64,000 bases of DNA from Granulosicoccus sp964449565. GTDB lineage: Bacteria; Pseudomonadota; Gammaproteobacteria; Granulosicoccales; Granulosicoccaceae. The stretch is taken from the NCBI GenBank assembly GCA_964449565.1, contig CAYUZB010000004.1:21023-85022 (forward strand). The letters run 5' to 3'. Shown one piece after another: positions 35,000-43,805 of the stretch; the stretch's first letter is position 1, and each line of letters opens with the position of its first letter. The translations under genes and the position numbers were made by a program. The notes beneath the pieces were generated by a model. It had not been told where the DNA came from. It was given only the letters and a program-made list of their open reading frames with translations, and searched no databases.

Positions 35000-35695
35000 T
35001 CACTCCCGTGCGCCAAATATCGCGGTACCAACACGGACGATTGTCGCGCCTTCTGCTATAGCGGCTTCAAGATCCTGGCTCATGCCAATAGATAGTGTGT
35101 CCATCGTTGGGTAGGCTGTTTTTAGTGCGTCATAGCACTGATTCAGAGCTTGGAAAACACGGCGTTGCTCGTCGAGGGTTTTGCGTGGTGCCGGGATGGC
35201 CATCAGACCGCGGAGTTTTATACCGGGCAGGGGAGCACAGGTGTTCGCAAGCGACATGGCCTGCTCGGGTGGTATACCAGCCTTTGTCGGTTCGTTATCG
35301 ATGTTGATTTGCAGGCATACATTAAGCGGCGGGAGCTCCGCTGGGCGTTGTGCTGACAATCGGGTCGCGATTTTCTCGCGATCGACGCTGTGCGCCCAAT
35401 TGAAGTATTTCGCGATGTCGGCAGTTTTTCGGGATTGGATGGCACCGATAAAATGCCATTTGATGCTGGCGTCATTGATCGTCTTGATTTTTTCCAGAGC
35501 TTCATCGACGTAGTTTTCGCCGAAGCACGTCTGGCCAGCGTCGATCGCTTCCTGAATCGCAGCGACGGATTTTCGCTTGCTGACCGCGAGGAGTTCGATG
35601 GTGTTCGGGTCACGAGCGTAGGTGGTCGCATGCTGCCGGATTTCGTCCTGGACTACACATAGCCGCTCGACGACTGAAATTGGGGATTGGGTCAC
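35000..35695 (-). CDS. yggS: PLP homeostasis protein YggS
   Basis: YggS is a pyridoxal-phosphate-binding protein with a TIM-barrel fold that keeps PLP and amino-acid pools in balance; it has no known enzyme activity. The PLP Lys lies in ELLAVSKRKS, followed by CFGENYVDEALEKI, KWHFIGAIQSRK and the C-terminal LSIGMSQDLEAAIAEGAT and VRVGTAIFGAR. The start is a GTG at 35695, with a GGAA upstream, giving 231 residues, like E. coli YggS. The frame stays open further upstream, but that stretch overlaps the pilT leader and is unconserved. Confidence 0.95.
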   Translation of the reverse strand: MTQSPISVVERLCVVQDEIRQHATTYARDPNTIELLAVSKRKSVAAIQEAIDAGQTCFGENYVDEALEKIKTINDASIKWHFIGAIQSRKTADIAKYFNWAHSVDREKIATRLSAQRPAELPPLNVCLQINIDNEPTKAGIPPEQAMSLANTCAPLPGIKLRGLMAIPAPRKTLDEQRRVFQALNQCYDALKTAYPTMDTLSIGMSQDLEAAIAEGATIVRVGTAIFGARE

Positions 35696-35814
35696 GTTAT
35701 GAGTTCCATAATGTCGATTCCGTCGGCTGTTGCATGCAGCGCACGGCGAACAGCCTAACAAAACGCGACTACTTGCCGACATCTGCAACAGCACATAACC
35801 AAAGGGAAAGTTTG

Positions 35815-36852
35815 ATGGATATCGCTCAGCTTTTGACGTTCGGCGTCAAAAATGGTGCTTCAGATATGCACCTTTCAGCAGGTCTGCCGCCGATGATCCG
35901 CGTCGATGGCGATATGCGACGGGTCAATGTACCTGCACTTGACCATGCTGCCGTTCAGGCCATGGTGTACGACATCATGAATGACAAGCAGCGTAAGGAC
36001 TTTGAAGAAAGACTTGAAACTGACTTCTCTTTTGAAATTCCGGATACGGCGCGGTTTCGTGTCAACGCGTTCAATCAGAATCGTGGCTGTGGTGCGGTAT
36101 TTCGTACTATCCCGACTGAGATACTGACGCTTGAGCAGCTCGGTGCGCCGAAAATCTTCGAGGAAATCGCCGCATTTCCTCGTGGCATCGTACTGGTTAC
36201 AGGACCTACCGGCTCTGGTAAGTCAACGACGCTGGCCGGGATGATGGATTACAAGAATGAGTCTGAGCTGGGTCATATTCTGACGATTGAAGATCCGATC
36301 GAATTTGTTCATGAGAGTAAAAAATGCTTGATCAATCAGCGTGAAGTGCACCGCGATACATTTGGATTCAGTGAAGCGCTTCGTTCAGCGTTACGTGAAG
36401 ATCCAGACGTCATTCTGGTTGGTGAAATGCGAGATATGGAAACGATCTCACTGGCACTGACTGCGGCGGAGACCGGTCACCTGGTCTTTGGTACTTTGCA
36501 TACGAGTTCTGCTGCAAAAACCGTTGACCGTATTGTTGATGTATTTCCGGCAGGTGAAAAGCCCATGGTTCGTTCAATGCTGTCCGAATCGCTGCGTGCG
36601 GTAATTTCTCAGACACTGATGAAGAAGCAGGGTGGCGGTCGTGTCGCAGCTCATGAAATCATGATAGGCACACCCGCGATACGTAACCTGATTCGCGAAG
36701 ATAAAGTAGCGCAGATGTATTCAGCTATCCAGACCGGTCAGGGCGCTGGTATGCAGACTCTTGATCAAAATTTGAAAGAGCTTGTCAATCGTGGTGTGGT
36801 TGATCTTGCAGAGGCGCGAAAGAAGGCGCAAAACCCTGATTCGATAATGTAA
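35815..36852 (+). CDS. pilT: Type IV pilus retraction ATPase PilT
   Basis: PilT depolymerises type IV pili to drive twitching motility. The 345-residue protein shows Walker A GPTGSGKSTTLAG, Asp box EDPIEFVHES, Walker B LVGEMRDMETI, His box HLVFGTLHTSSAAK, and the PilT-specific C-terminal AIRNLIRE motif. The ATG at 35815 has AAAGGGAAAG just upstream. It is divergent from yggS and followed by pilU after 41 bp. Confidence 0.97.
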   Translation: MDIAQLLTFGVKNGASDMHLSAGLPPMIRVDGDMRRVNVPALDHAAVQAMVYDIMNDKQRKDFEERLETDFSFEIPDTARFRVNAFNQNRGCGAVFRTIPTEILTLEQLGAPKIFEEIAAFPRGIVLVTGPTGSGKSTTLAGMMDYKNESELGHILTIEDPIEFVHESKKCLINQREVHRDTFGFSEALRSALREDPDVILVGEMRDMETISLALTAAETGHLVFGTLHTSSAAKTVDRIVDVFPAGEKPMVRSMLSESLRAVISQTLMKKQGGGRVAAHEIMIGTPAIRNLIREDKVAQMYSAIQTGQGAGMQTLDQNLKELVNRGVVDLAEARKKAQNPDSIM

Positions 36853-36893
36853 GAAGTATTTTACGTAACTGGTAAAACACAAAGAGAGAAGGT

Positions 36894-38066
36894 ATGGATC
36901 TCAAGGTCGCAAAACGCTTCATGGATGAGCTGTTGGTAAGCCTATACAAAAAGGGTGGCTCTGACTTGTTTATCATCGCGGGTGCAGCACCCGCGATGCG
37001 TATACATGGAAAAGTGACTCCGGTTATGGACAAGAAGCTCACTGCCGAGCATACATTGGCGTTAGCTCAATGTCTGATGACAGATGCTGAGCGAGTTGAG
37101 TTCAAGCAATCCAAAGAGTGTAACTTTGCGATTGCTTTACCTGACATTTCTCGATTTCGAGTTAACGCATTGGTGCAACGCGGTAGTGCGGGGCTTGTGG
37201 TTCGAATTATTCCGAACGACATTCCATCGTTCAATGATCTGCATATGCCTGATATTTTGTCGCAAATTGCAATGACCAAGCGGGGGCTTGTGATTTTTGT
37301 CGGTGGTACTGGCTCGGGTAAGTCAACCAGTCTTGCGGCGATGATTGACTACCGTAACGAAAACTCAAATGGCCATATCATTACCATTGAGGATCCGGTT
37401 GAATTTGTTCATCACCATAAGGGCTGTATTGTTACTCAGCGTGAGGTAGGAACCGATACGGATTCCTTTGAGATCGGATTGAAAAATACCTTGCGTCAAG
37501 CGCCAGATGTCATCCTGATTGGTGAGATTCGGGATCAGAAAACGATGGAGCATGCCATTGCGTTTGCCGAGACTGGGCACTTGTGTCTTGCTACCTTGCA
37601 TGCCAACAATACGAACCAGGCTCTGGATCGTATTATCAACTTTTTTCCTGAAGCAAGGCACAAGCAGTTGCTGTTGGATTTGTCGTTGAACACGAAGGCT
37701 TTTATCTCGCAACGTTTGTTGCCGACACCCAGTGGTAAAGGACGGCGGGCGGCCGTTGAAGTGCTCTTGAATACGCCATTGATGTCTGACCTGATCATGA
37801 AAGGTGAGATACATGAGATCAAGGCGCTGATGAAAAAGAGCAAGGATCAAGGTATGCAAACCTTTGATGAGGCTCTGTTCCAGCTGCTTAGTGAAAATGC
37901 GATCACGATCGAGGAAGCCATGCGCAATGCTGATTCTGTAAATGATCTGAGATTGCGTATTAAGCTGGAAGGCGGTGGTTCATCTGCAGTCGATGACATG
38001 ATCGCTGGAAGCATGAGTCTCGAGGATGAAGACGACAGCGACAGTGGTCAGAGGATGGCTGGCTAG
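36894..38066 (+). CDS. pilU: Type IV pilus retraction ATPase PilU
   Basis: PilU is the PilT paralogue that supports retraction together with PilT. It has Walker A GGTGSGKSTSLA, EDPVEFVHHHKG, IGEIRDQKTMEHA and HLCLATLHANNTNQ, but lacks the AIRNLIRE motif of PilT (LMSDLIMKGEI instead). The 390 residues include an acidic C-terminal tail (EDEDDSDSGQ). It is co-transcribed with pilT, with an AGAGAGAAGG just upstream of the ATG. A 12-bp perfect stem-loop follows its stop. Confidence 0.95.
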   Translation: MDLKVAKRFMDELLVSLYKKGGSDLFIIAGAAPAMRIHGKVTPVMDKKLTAEHTLALAQCLMTDAERVEFKQSKECNFAIALPDISRFRVNALVQRGSAGLVVRIIPNDIPSFNDLHMPDILSQIAMTKRGLVIFVGGTGSGKSTSLAAMIDYRNENSNGHIITIEDPVEFVHHHKGCIVTQREVGTDTDSFEIGLKNTLRQAPDVILIGEIRDQKTMEHAIAFAETGHLCLATLHANNTNQALDRIINFFPEARHKQLLLDLSLNTKAFISQRLLPTPSGKGRRAAVEVLLNTPLMSDLIMKGEIHEIKALMKKSKDQGMQTFDEALFQLLSENAITIEEAMRNADSVNDLRLRIKLEGGGSSAVDDMIAGSMSLEDEDDSDSGQRMAG

Positions 38067-38081
38067 GCTAGCCGGAACAAG

Positions 38082-38122
38082 CGTATCGTGTGGTTGAGTC
38101 CTAAAGCCGGCCACACGATACG
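38082..38122 (+). terminator. 12-bp perfect stem-loop after pilTU
   Basis: CGTATCGTGTGG (38082-38093) and CCACACGATACG (38111-38122) are perfect reverse complements around a 17-nt loop, 15 bp after the pilU stop. A moderately T-rich stretch (CTCTTTCT) follows about 8 bases later. This is probably the pilTU transcription end or an mRNA 3' stabiliser. Confidence 0.6.
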
Positions 38123-38173
38123 TCAAGCCTCTTTCTAGCTCATTGTGGTGGCCGATGGTGTACAGTTCGGTCG

Positions 38174-39397
38174 ATGAATTTACACGCAAGAAATATCGAC
38201 GACCTGGTGAATGAGTGTCTTGCGCTCAGTGAATCACTGTTTGATGATCCTGAGTTATCTGCAGACTCCGCGCAGGTTGTTGTGTCTCCTTATAGGTTTA
38301 ACCCACTTGGTGCTCATATTGATCATCAAGGTGGCCAGGTGATGGCACGAACACTTGATCAATACACCATTTTTATTTATTGGGTGAGCCAAACGCCTGT
38401 CGTCACTGTCCATGCTCGATTGGATGAGTCCTGGGAATCCGTTTCATTCGGTATCGATGAGCCGGTAATGGGCGATAGCTGGCAGCAGATGCTGAGTGCC
38501 AGTGTCGCGGCAATGGCGGCTGCGCATCAGATTCGTGTCGGCATCTCGGGCGTTGTACATGGGACTCTTGTCAGTGGCGGGCTGAGTTCGTCTGCGTCGG
38601 TGGTTCTTGCCTATCTTGTCGCCTTGGCGGACGCGAACGGTTTGCGAATCGGGCAGAAGGAACTGGTTGAGCTTGTGCGACGAGTTGAGAACGACTTCCG
38701 CGGACTCAACAACGGAATACAGGACCAGATGTCAATCGCATTCGGTAAGCGAGATGCGATGACGGTTCTGGATGTGAATGCCGTGACCGCAGATGTGGTT
38801 GCTGATCCTGTCGGCATTGAGTCCGTGCAATTTTTGATGTGTTTCTCCGGTGTTACACGTGATCTTGGTGGCTCGGCATTCAACACCAGGGTAGCGGAGT
38901 GTTGCGAGGCGGCAGGTTTGTTGTCTGCGGGCGCAGCTCATCTGGGTGAGGTGCCGATAGAGTTACGAGGCGATGAATGCTTGCAAGGATTGCCTGCACC
39001 TCTAGGCCGGCGGGCGCGCCACGTCTATACGGAAATGCAGCGCGTCGATGCGGGTAAAAAGGCTTGGGCCACAGGTAATTTTGCCGCGTTCGGACAATTG
39101 ATGAATGCCTCTTGCTTGAGTTCAATCAATGACTATGAAAGTGGTAGTGAGTGGTTGATTGCTTTACATGAGCTGGCACGCGAACTGCCCGGAGTGCTTG
39201 GTAATCGCTTTAGTGGGGGTGGCTATGGCGGTTGTTTGTTTATGCTGGTCGAAACTCCTAATGTTGAGGCGGTCGCGGATACGTTGCTTGAAAAATATCT
39301 AAGCCGATATCCTGACATGAAAGGCAAGGCCTTTGTTCGGCTCGCTCAGAGTGAGGATACCGTGCGACTTCTGCGCTACCACGAGTATGCCGCTTGA
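38174..39397 (+). CDS. GHMP kinase of galactokinase type, galacturonokinase-like
   Basis: This 407-residue sugar 1-kinase belongs to the GHMP superfamily. Motif 1 is VVVSPYRFNPLGAHIDHQGG, motif 2 (ATP-binding) SGGLSSSASVVLAYL at residues ~131-145, and motif 3 GNRFSGGGYGGCLFML near residue 348. Galactokinases normally read GRVNLIGEHTDYN at motif 1. The version here, with LGAHIDHQGG, is much closer to my recollection of plant galacturonokinase and arabinokinase relatives, so a uronic acid or pentose may be the substrate. It overlaps the next gene, a nucleotidyltransferase, by 11 bp. Together they would make a salvage pair giving NDP-sugar. The exact sugar is unknown. Confidence 0.75.
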   Translation: MNLHARNIDDLVNECLALSESLFDDPELSADSAQVVVSPYRFNPLGAHIDHQGGQVMARTLDQYTIFIYWVSQTPVVTVHARLDESWESVSFGIDEPVMGDSWQQMLSASVAAMAAAHQIRVGISGVVHGTLVSGGLSSSASVVLAYLVALADANGLRIGQKELVELVRRVENDFRGLNNGIQDQMSIAFGKRDAMTVLDVNAVTADVVADPVGIESVQFLMCFSGVTRDLGGSAFNTRVAECCEAAGLLSAGAAHLGEVPIELRGDECLQGLPAPLGRRARHVYTEMQRVDAGKKAWATGNFAAFGQLMNASCLSSINDYESGSEWLIALHELARELPGVLGNRFSGGGYGGCLFMLVETPNVEAVADTLLEKYLSRYPDMKGKAFVRLAQSEDTVRLLRYHEYAA

Positions 39398-40133
39398 CGT
39401 GAAGAAATCTGTAGAGACTGCCGTGTTACTGGCAGCAGGTCGAGGAAGTCGTCTTCGTCCATACACTGATAGTACGCCAAAGCCGCTCTTACCTTATCAG
39501 GGGCGGCCAACTCTGGACTATGTGCTTGACTCCTTGTTGCGTGCCGAGGTGCGTGATGTTGTATTAATAACGCACCATCTCGCGGAGCAGATTGAAAGCT
39601 ACGCGGCGTCGCGGAGCGAGAGTCATGATCAGCGGGTTCGCTGCGTTGCGCAAGATACCTTGGCGGGTACGGCAGATGCCTTGCGTTGTGCGCGAGATGC
39701 ATTGCCTGAGTTGCTCGATGGCCCATTGCTTGTCAGTGCAACCGACTATATCGTTGATATGGACTTTTACCCCGCTCTATTACGTGCTCACCGTGAACAT
39801 GATGGTGGCCTGACCGTCAGTTTGAAATCATTGTCTGAAGATGAGCTTTGTGCAAGATCCAGCGTGCGATTTCACGAGAACCAGGCGATCGCCGAGATTG
39901 TCGAGAAACCATTACCTGGCACTGCCCCAAGTTCAATTGGGGCTAACCTGTGTTTTGTATTGCCGCCAGAGATCTTGACTCTTTTGGATGAGGTAAAGCC
40001 ATCGGCGAGGGGCGAGAGAGAAGTGCAGGCGGCGATCAATCAGTGGTTGGCTTCGGGTGGCGTGGGTTTTGGTCTTTTACAAGATGCGCCGCCGGAATGG
40101 CTTAGCCCTTCGTCACCTGTCAAGACTCTCTAA
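39387..40133 (+). CDS. Sugar-1-phosphate nucleotidyltransferase
   Basis: This is a 248-residue NTP-transferase family protein. The nucleotide-binding motif AVLLAAGRGSRLRPYTDSTPKPLLP at the N-terminus is truncated here to its core GRGSRLRPYT. ATDYIVDMD marks the metal/acid region, and IVEKPLPGTAP, GANLCFVLPPEI and REVQAAINQWL are typical. The short length resembles MurU or GlmU N-terminal-type and RmlA-like enzymes without added domains. The start ATG at 39387 overlaps the kinase stop, so the two are coupled. The nucleotide and sugar are not readable. Its 3' end overlaps the convergent glycosyltransferase gene by 14 bp. Confidence 0.85.
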   Translation: MPLDVKKSVETAVLLAAGRGSRLRPYTDSTPKPLLPYQGRPTLDYVLDSLLRAEVRDVVLITHHLAEQIESYAASRSESHDQRVRCVAQDTLAGTADALRCARDALPELLDGPLLVSATDYIVDMDFYPALLRAHREHDGGLTVSLKSLSEDELCARSSVRFHENQAIAEIVEKPLPGTAPSSIGANLCFVLPPEILTLLDEVKPSARGEREVQAAINQWLASGGVGFGLLQDAPPEWLSPSSPVKTL

Positions 40134-41070
40134 AGCGACGCGCTGCCGTGCGGGTCATGAGTTCGCCACTGGCAAGCCACTTGTGCCAGCCGGATGTGTT
40201 TGTGCTACCTGGGTGTTTACCTTTGCTGTACAACAGCGCGGATATCGAGTCCGCCGCTGTGTTGAACAAAGTCTCGGGTGAATAGCTTTGTTCCCATGCA
40301 GATCGCGCGGCTCGACCGCGTTCGTCAGCTTCGTTGACCATTGAACTTAACAATCCGGGGATAGAGCTGATGCGTCGTTCTTCAACTTGAATAGCAAATC
40401 TCCAGTCAGTCTCTGGCGGAGCGACCCAGTGATCAGAGATGATGACAGGTACTCGACCTGCTTGCATGGTTTCGTAGAGACGAATGGATGATGTGCCAAT
40501 ACCACGTGGACACAAGACGAAGTGGCTTGAGGAAAGTATGTCAGCATAGGCCTGACCGCGAACTTCAAGTTCCTTTTGCGTGCTATTCCAGACATTAAAG
40601 TCCGATGTGTCCTGCACGTAGCCATTGTGACGCTTGAGTTTCATGATGGGGCGTCGGCAGGCATGGCTCATGGATCCCATGAAGGAGTACAACCAACGTT
40701 GCTCGGGATTTTCGGTGTAGATAGTTTGGATGTACGGGTTGGGTGTGCCGAGATAAGCAAAGGCAACGTGTTGTTGTACATCAAAATGTTTACGCGCCAT
40801 GCAGCAGTACAAGCCCGGAAGTACATGCCAGGGGCGGTCCATTTCGTTGTACATAAATACCTTGTGCGGATACTTTGCAACAAGTGGATGGTTTAGAAGA
40901 TGTTTGAATAGAATGTCATCGAACTGCGTGTTCTCGACAAAGAGTATGGCGTCCGCATCTTCTGGGTTATAGCTTAGTTCGTGGCGACGCACGCGGTCGG
41001 CCATTGCGAATTCTCTGAGCGCAGTGAGGCCGGCGTGCGTTTCGTATGCTGATGTTAGAAATAGCTTCAT
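40120..41070 (-). CDS. Exostosin-like (GT47-type) glycosyltransferase
   Basis: This 316-residue protein shows the exostosin signature HFVLCPRGIGTSSIRLYE followed by TMQAGRVPVIISDHW, the core nucleotide-sugar binding region of GT47-like enzymes. It lacks a signal peptide, so a cytoplasmic glycosyltransferase making a glycan or glycolipid is likely. MKLFLTSAYETHAGL starts at the ATG at 41070, with AGGAACC upstream. It converges on the nucleotidyltransferase gene and is divergent from the DUF5060 gene. Its donor could be the product of the neighbouring kinase and nucleotidyltransferase, but this is inference. Confidence 0.75.
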   Translation of the reverse strand: MKLFLTSAYETHAGLTALREFAMADRVRRHELSYNPEDADAILFVENTQFDDILFKHLLNHPLVAKYPHKVFMYNEMDRPWHVLPGLYCCMARKHFDVQQHVAFAYLGTPNPYIQTIYTENPEQRWLYSFMGSMSHACRRPIMKLKRHNGYVQDTSDFNVWNSTQKELEVRGQAYADILSSSHFVLCPRGIGTSSIRLYETMQAGRVPVIISDHWVAPPETDWRFAIQVEERRISSIPGLLSSMVNEADERGRAARSAWEQSYSPETLFNTAADSISALLYSKGKHPGSTNTSGWHKWLASGELMTRTAARRFRES

Positions 41071-41145
41071 GATGGTTCCTATCCTGACATCGGCCTGCAC
41101 GTTAAGGTCTGGTGAAAATCACAATAATGGTCAGTTTTATTTTTA

Positions 41146-41178
41146 CTGGGTCACAAAATTTAAGTGACCCAGATCACA
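41146..41178. promoter_or_regulatory. Double operator upstream of the DUF5060 gene (9-bp inverted repeat plus CRP-like site)
   Basis: CTGGGTCAC (41146-41154) and GTGACCCAG (41164-41172) are perfect inverted repeats 9 bp apart. The right arm also starts a second symmetric site, GTGA-N6-TCACA (41164-41178), which matches the core of the CRP/FNR-family consensus TGTGA-N6-TCACA. It lies between the divergent GT47 and DUF5060 genes, about 97 bp before the latter's start. Overlap of two symmetric sites suggests competition or joint control. Confidence 0.6.
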
Positions 41179-41274
41179 ATCGAACACATTTCACATCTTG
41201 TCATCTTCGTAAGTCTATTCACACTCATTAGTACCGTTCATACTCCGCGTCCTCTCGGGTGTGTGAGTTTTTTG

Positions 41275-43764
41275 ATGATGAATTTTCCATGGTTGGGTCG
41301 TCGGGTAATGGGGTCTGTACTTGCCTTGTTTTTTTTCGTGTTGGCGGGGGTGTCGCAGGCGGCTTCAGTTACAGGTGAATTATTCAAATGGCATCCGATC
41401 AACATTGACTTCACCGGGCCGTTTGCCACTGAACGTGACGACTCGCCTAATCCTTTTCTCGATTACCGGCTGACGGTTCGCTTGCAAAGTCCGACTGGAC
41501 AAGTCACCACGGTGCCGGGCTTTTTCGCAGGTAACGGACAAGGTGCCAGCCAAGGCAATGTCTGGCGGGTACGTTTCGCCGCGGATGAGATCGGCCAATG
41601 GCAGTATCAGGCAAGCTTTCGACGTGGTGACGATGTTGCCGTGTCACTGGACCCATCTTTCGGTTCGGACGTCGGCATCAATGGCGCGAACGGTAGTTTC
41701 TCCATAGGTCCGGCGCCTGCAAACGCACCACAGTTTTTGCGTCATGGTCGTCTTGAGTATGTTGGCGAACACTATTTGAAACATAGAGACGGCCCGTTCT
41801 GGATCAAGAGTGGTACCGATAGTCCGGAGAATCTTCTTGCCTATACGGGGTTTGATGGAACGGTTGATCAAGGTGGTATTGATGCAAATTTTTTGCATGA
41901 CTATGCCGCGCATCGCAGTGATGCCCGCGATAGTGATCCGTTTTTTACCAATGCTGATACCGGTGTCGATAGTCGCGGTATTACCGGTGCTCTGAACTAC
42001 TTAGGGCAGCAGGGTGTCAATTCGGTTTACTTTCTACCGATGAATCTGGGCGGTGATGGTCAGGATACTTTCCCGTTCATCAGTGGAAGTAATGATCGCT
42101 TCAGTAAAACCCACTATGACATCAGCAAGTTACATCAATGGGATATGGTTTTTTCTCATGCGCAACGCCAGGGTATTGCCTTGCATTTTGTATTGAGCGA
42201 AACCGAACCGGAAAACGAACAATGGCTGGATAACGGAGCATTTGGGGTTGAGCGTCGTCTGTTTTTTCGCGAACTCGTCGCTCGTTACGCTTATCTTCTG
42301 GGCGGCAAGTGGAATCTGGGCGAAGAGGTCGATTACCCCTTGGTCGAATTGGAAAAGCATGCCGACTACATACAGGCCATTGACTGGAGTCAGAAACCGA
42401 TTGCCGCGCACACGCATATCAACCAGTTTTTCCGCTATGGCGAGATTGTTGGTGATCCACGCTTTAGTGCGAGTTCGATTCAGTATGACGCCCAATTTGC
42501 GAGTCAATTTGTAGAGCAGTGGCGCAATAACTCGCGTAATGCCGGGCATCCCTGGGTGCTGGATATGGATGAAAACACAAACGGTTTGACTAATGAAAGT
42601 GCCGATAGCAGGCGGCGTGAAGTGTTATACGACGTGTACTTCAGTGGTGGCAACATAGAATGGTTTTTTGGCTCCCATCCGTTACCTGCCGGTGGTGATA
42701 CAACTGCTAGTGATTTTCGATTCCGTGAAAATATGTGGCGCAGCATGCGTATCGCGCGACAGTTCATGGAAAACGAACTGCCTTTCTGGCGCATGCAACC
42801 TGCTGATGAGCTCGTGGTAAATGAAAGTGATCGTTACGGTGGCGCAGAAGTGTTTGCTGCACGTGGTGAGGTGTACGCGATCTATCTACCGCAAGCCAAC
42901 GGTAATGCGCAATTGAATCTTGAAGGTAGTGGTCGATTCATACAACGTTGGTTCAATCCCGAGACCGGCGGGTTTGAGGGGAGTGAACGAGCATTGCAGG
43001 CAGGCGCTGTAAGGCCTTTGGGTGCACCTCCCTCGCGTGGCGGGCAGGACTGGGTAGTGTTGGTGCGTGCCTCAGACGCACCGGTCATTGAAACTCCAGC
43101 TCCCGTTGCACCAGCACCCGTCGCACCAGCACCCGTTGCAGAGGTGCCGCCCGTGCAAGAGGGCGGTGTCCCGACCTTTGTCGATCTAGCCGTGCCGTCA
43201 TTGGTGCCGGGTACTTTCTTTTCAGCCTCAGTGATGGCTACCTTGCCTAACGGGAATGCACCCGTGGTAACGGTTGGTCAACTACCGCCCGGTATGCGAA
43301 TTCAGGGGCCTGGCGGTGGTGTGTTGCAACTTGAATGGCAAGTACCAGCTGATTTTTCGGGCGACGCTCGCGTCGAACTGATAGCGTTCGATGGTCTGAA
43401 TGACTCGCTTCGCACTGTGCAATTTCTGGATTTGCTGGCAGGCAGTTCAACGTCTGTGCCTCAAGAAGTTCCAGCGTCGCCGGATGGCGGAAATGCTGAT
43501 TTTCCCACAATCGCACCGCAAACGGTTCGTGTCGGAACAACATTGCGCCTACGCGTAGCGCCACGTGCGCGCAACGGTTTGCCACCATCGCTTAGAATCG
43601 ACAACCCGCCTGCCGGGGCCGAATTTCCAGACAATGGAGATGGCACACGATCGCTGGTGTGGACGCCAGGTGTCGAGGCTGTTGGTGACCAGCAACTTGA
43701 TTTTGTTGCCGACTATGGTGATGCGGTGTTGCGTCAGAGTGTCAGAGTCAACATCAGTCCCTGA
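41275..43764 (+). CDS. Secreted DUF5060-domain glycan-active protein with two C-terminal Ig-like repeats
   Basis: This large exported protein (829 residues from the ATG at 41275) has a signal peptide ending near VSQAA-SV. A DUF5060 domain follows (FKWHPINIDFTGPFATE ... NVWRVRFAADEIGQWQYQ), then a GH-like barrel (FLRHGRLEYVGEHYLKH, SVYFLPMNLGGDG, LHFVLSETEPENEQ, YAYLLGGKWNLGEE, HPWVLDMDENTNGL). A 14-residue Ala-Pro linker (PAPVAPAPVAPAPV, about residue 608) leads to two repeats of about 90 residues with FVDLAVPSLVPGTFF and IAPQTVRVGTTLRLRV. DUF5060/DUF4038-type proteins are thought to act on polysaccharides. The substrate is unknown. Another ATG at 41308 is possible. Confidence 0.8.
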   Translation: MMNFPWLGRRVMGSVLALFFFVLAGVSQAASVTGELFKWHPINIDFTGPFATERDDSPNPFLDYRLTVRLQSPTGQVTTVPGFFAGNGQGASQGNVWRVRFAADEIGQWQYQASFRRGDDVAVSLDPSFGSDVGINGANGSFSIGPAPANAPQFLRHGRLEYVGEHYLKHRDGPFWIKSGTDSPENLLAYTGFDGTVDQGGIDANFLHDYAAHRSDARDSDPFFTNADTGVDSRGITGALNYLGQQGVNSVYFLPMNLGGDGQDTFPFISGSNDRFSKTHYDISKLHQWDMVFSHAQRQGIALHFVLSETEPENEQWLDNGAFGVERRLFFRELVARYAYLLGGKWNLGEEVDYPLVELEKHADYIQAIDWSQKPIAAHTHINQFFRYGEIVGDPRFSASSIQYDAQFASQFVEQWRNNSRNAGHPWVLDMDENTNGLTNESADSRRREVLYDVYFSGGNIEWFFGSHPLPAGGDTTASDFRFRENMWRSMRIARQFMENELPFWRMQPADELVVNESDRYGGAEVFAARGEVYAIYLPQANGNAQLNLEGSGRFIQRWFNPETGGFEGSERALQAGAVRPLGAPPSRGGQDWVVLVRASDAPVIETPAPVAPAPVAPAPVAEVPPVQEGGVPTFVDLAVPSLVPGTFFSASVMATLPNGNAPVVTVGQLPPGMRIQGPGGGVLQLEWQVPADFSGDARVELIAFDGLNDSLRTVQFLDLLAGSSTSVPQEVPASPDGGNADFPTIAPQTVRVGTTLRLRVAPRARNGLPPSLRIDNPPAGAEFPDNGDGTRSLVWTPGVEAVGDQQLDFVADYGDAVLRQSVRVNISP

Positions 43765-43805
43765 AATGCGCTAGCCTGTGCGCTTTCCGGTAACGGCTTA
43801 TTACC

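Noticed and set aside
43105..43145. The PAPV-encoding repeats in the DUF5060 gene as a mobile or CRISPR-like repeat.
   Set aside because: They keep the reading frame and encode a normal Ala-Pro linker between domains.
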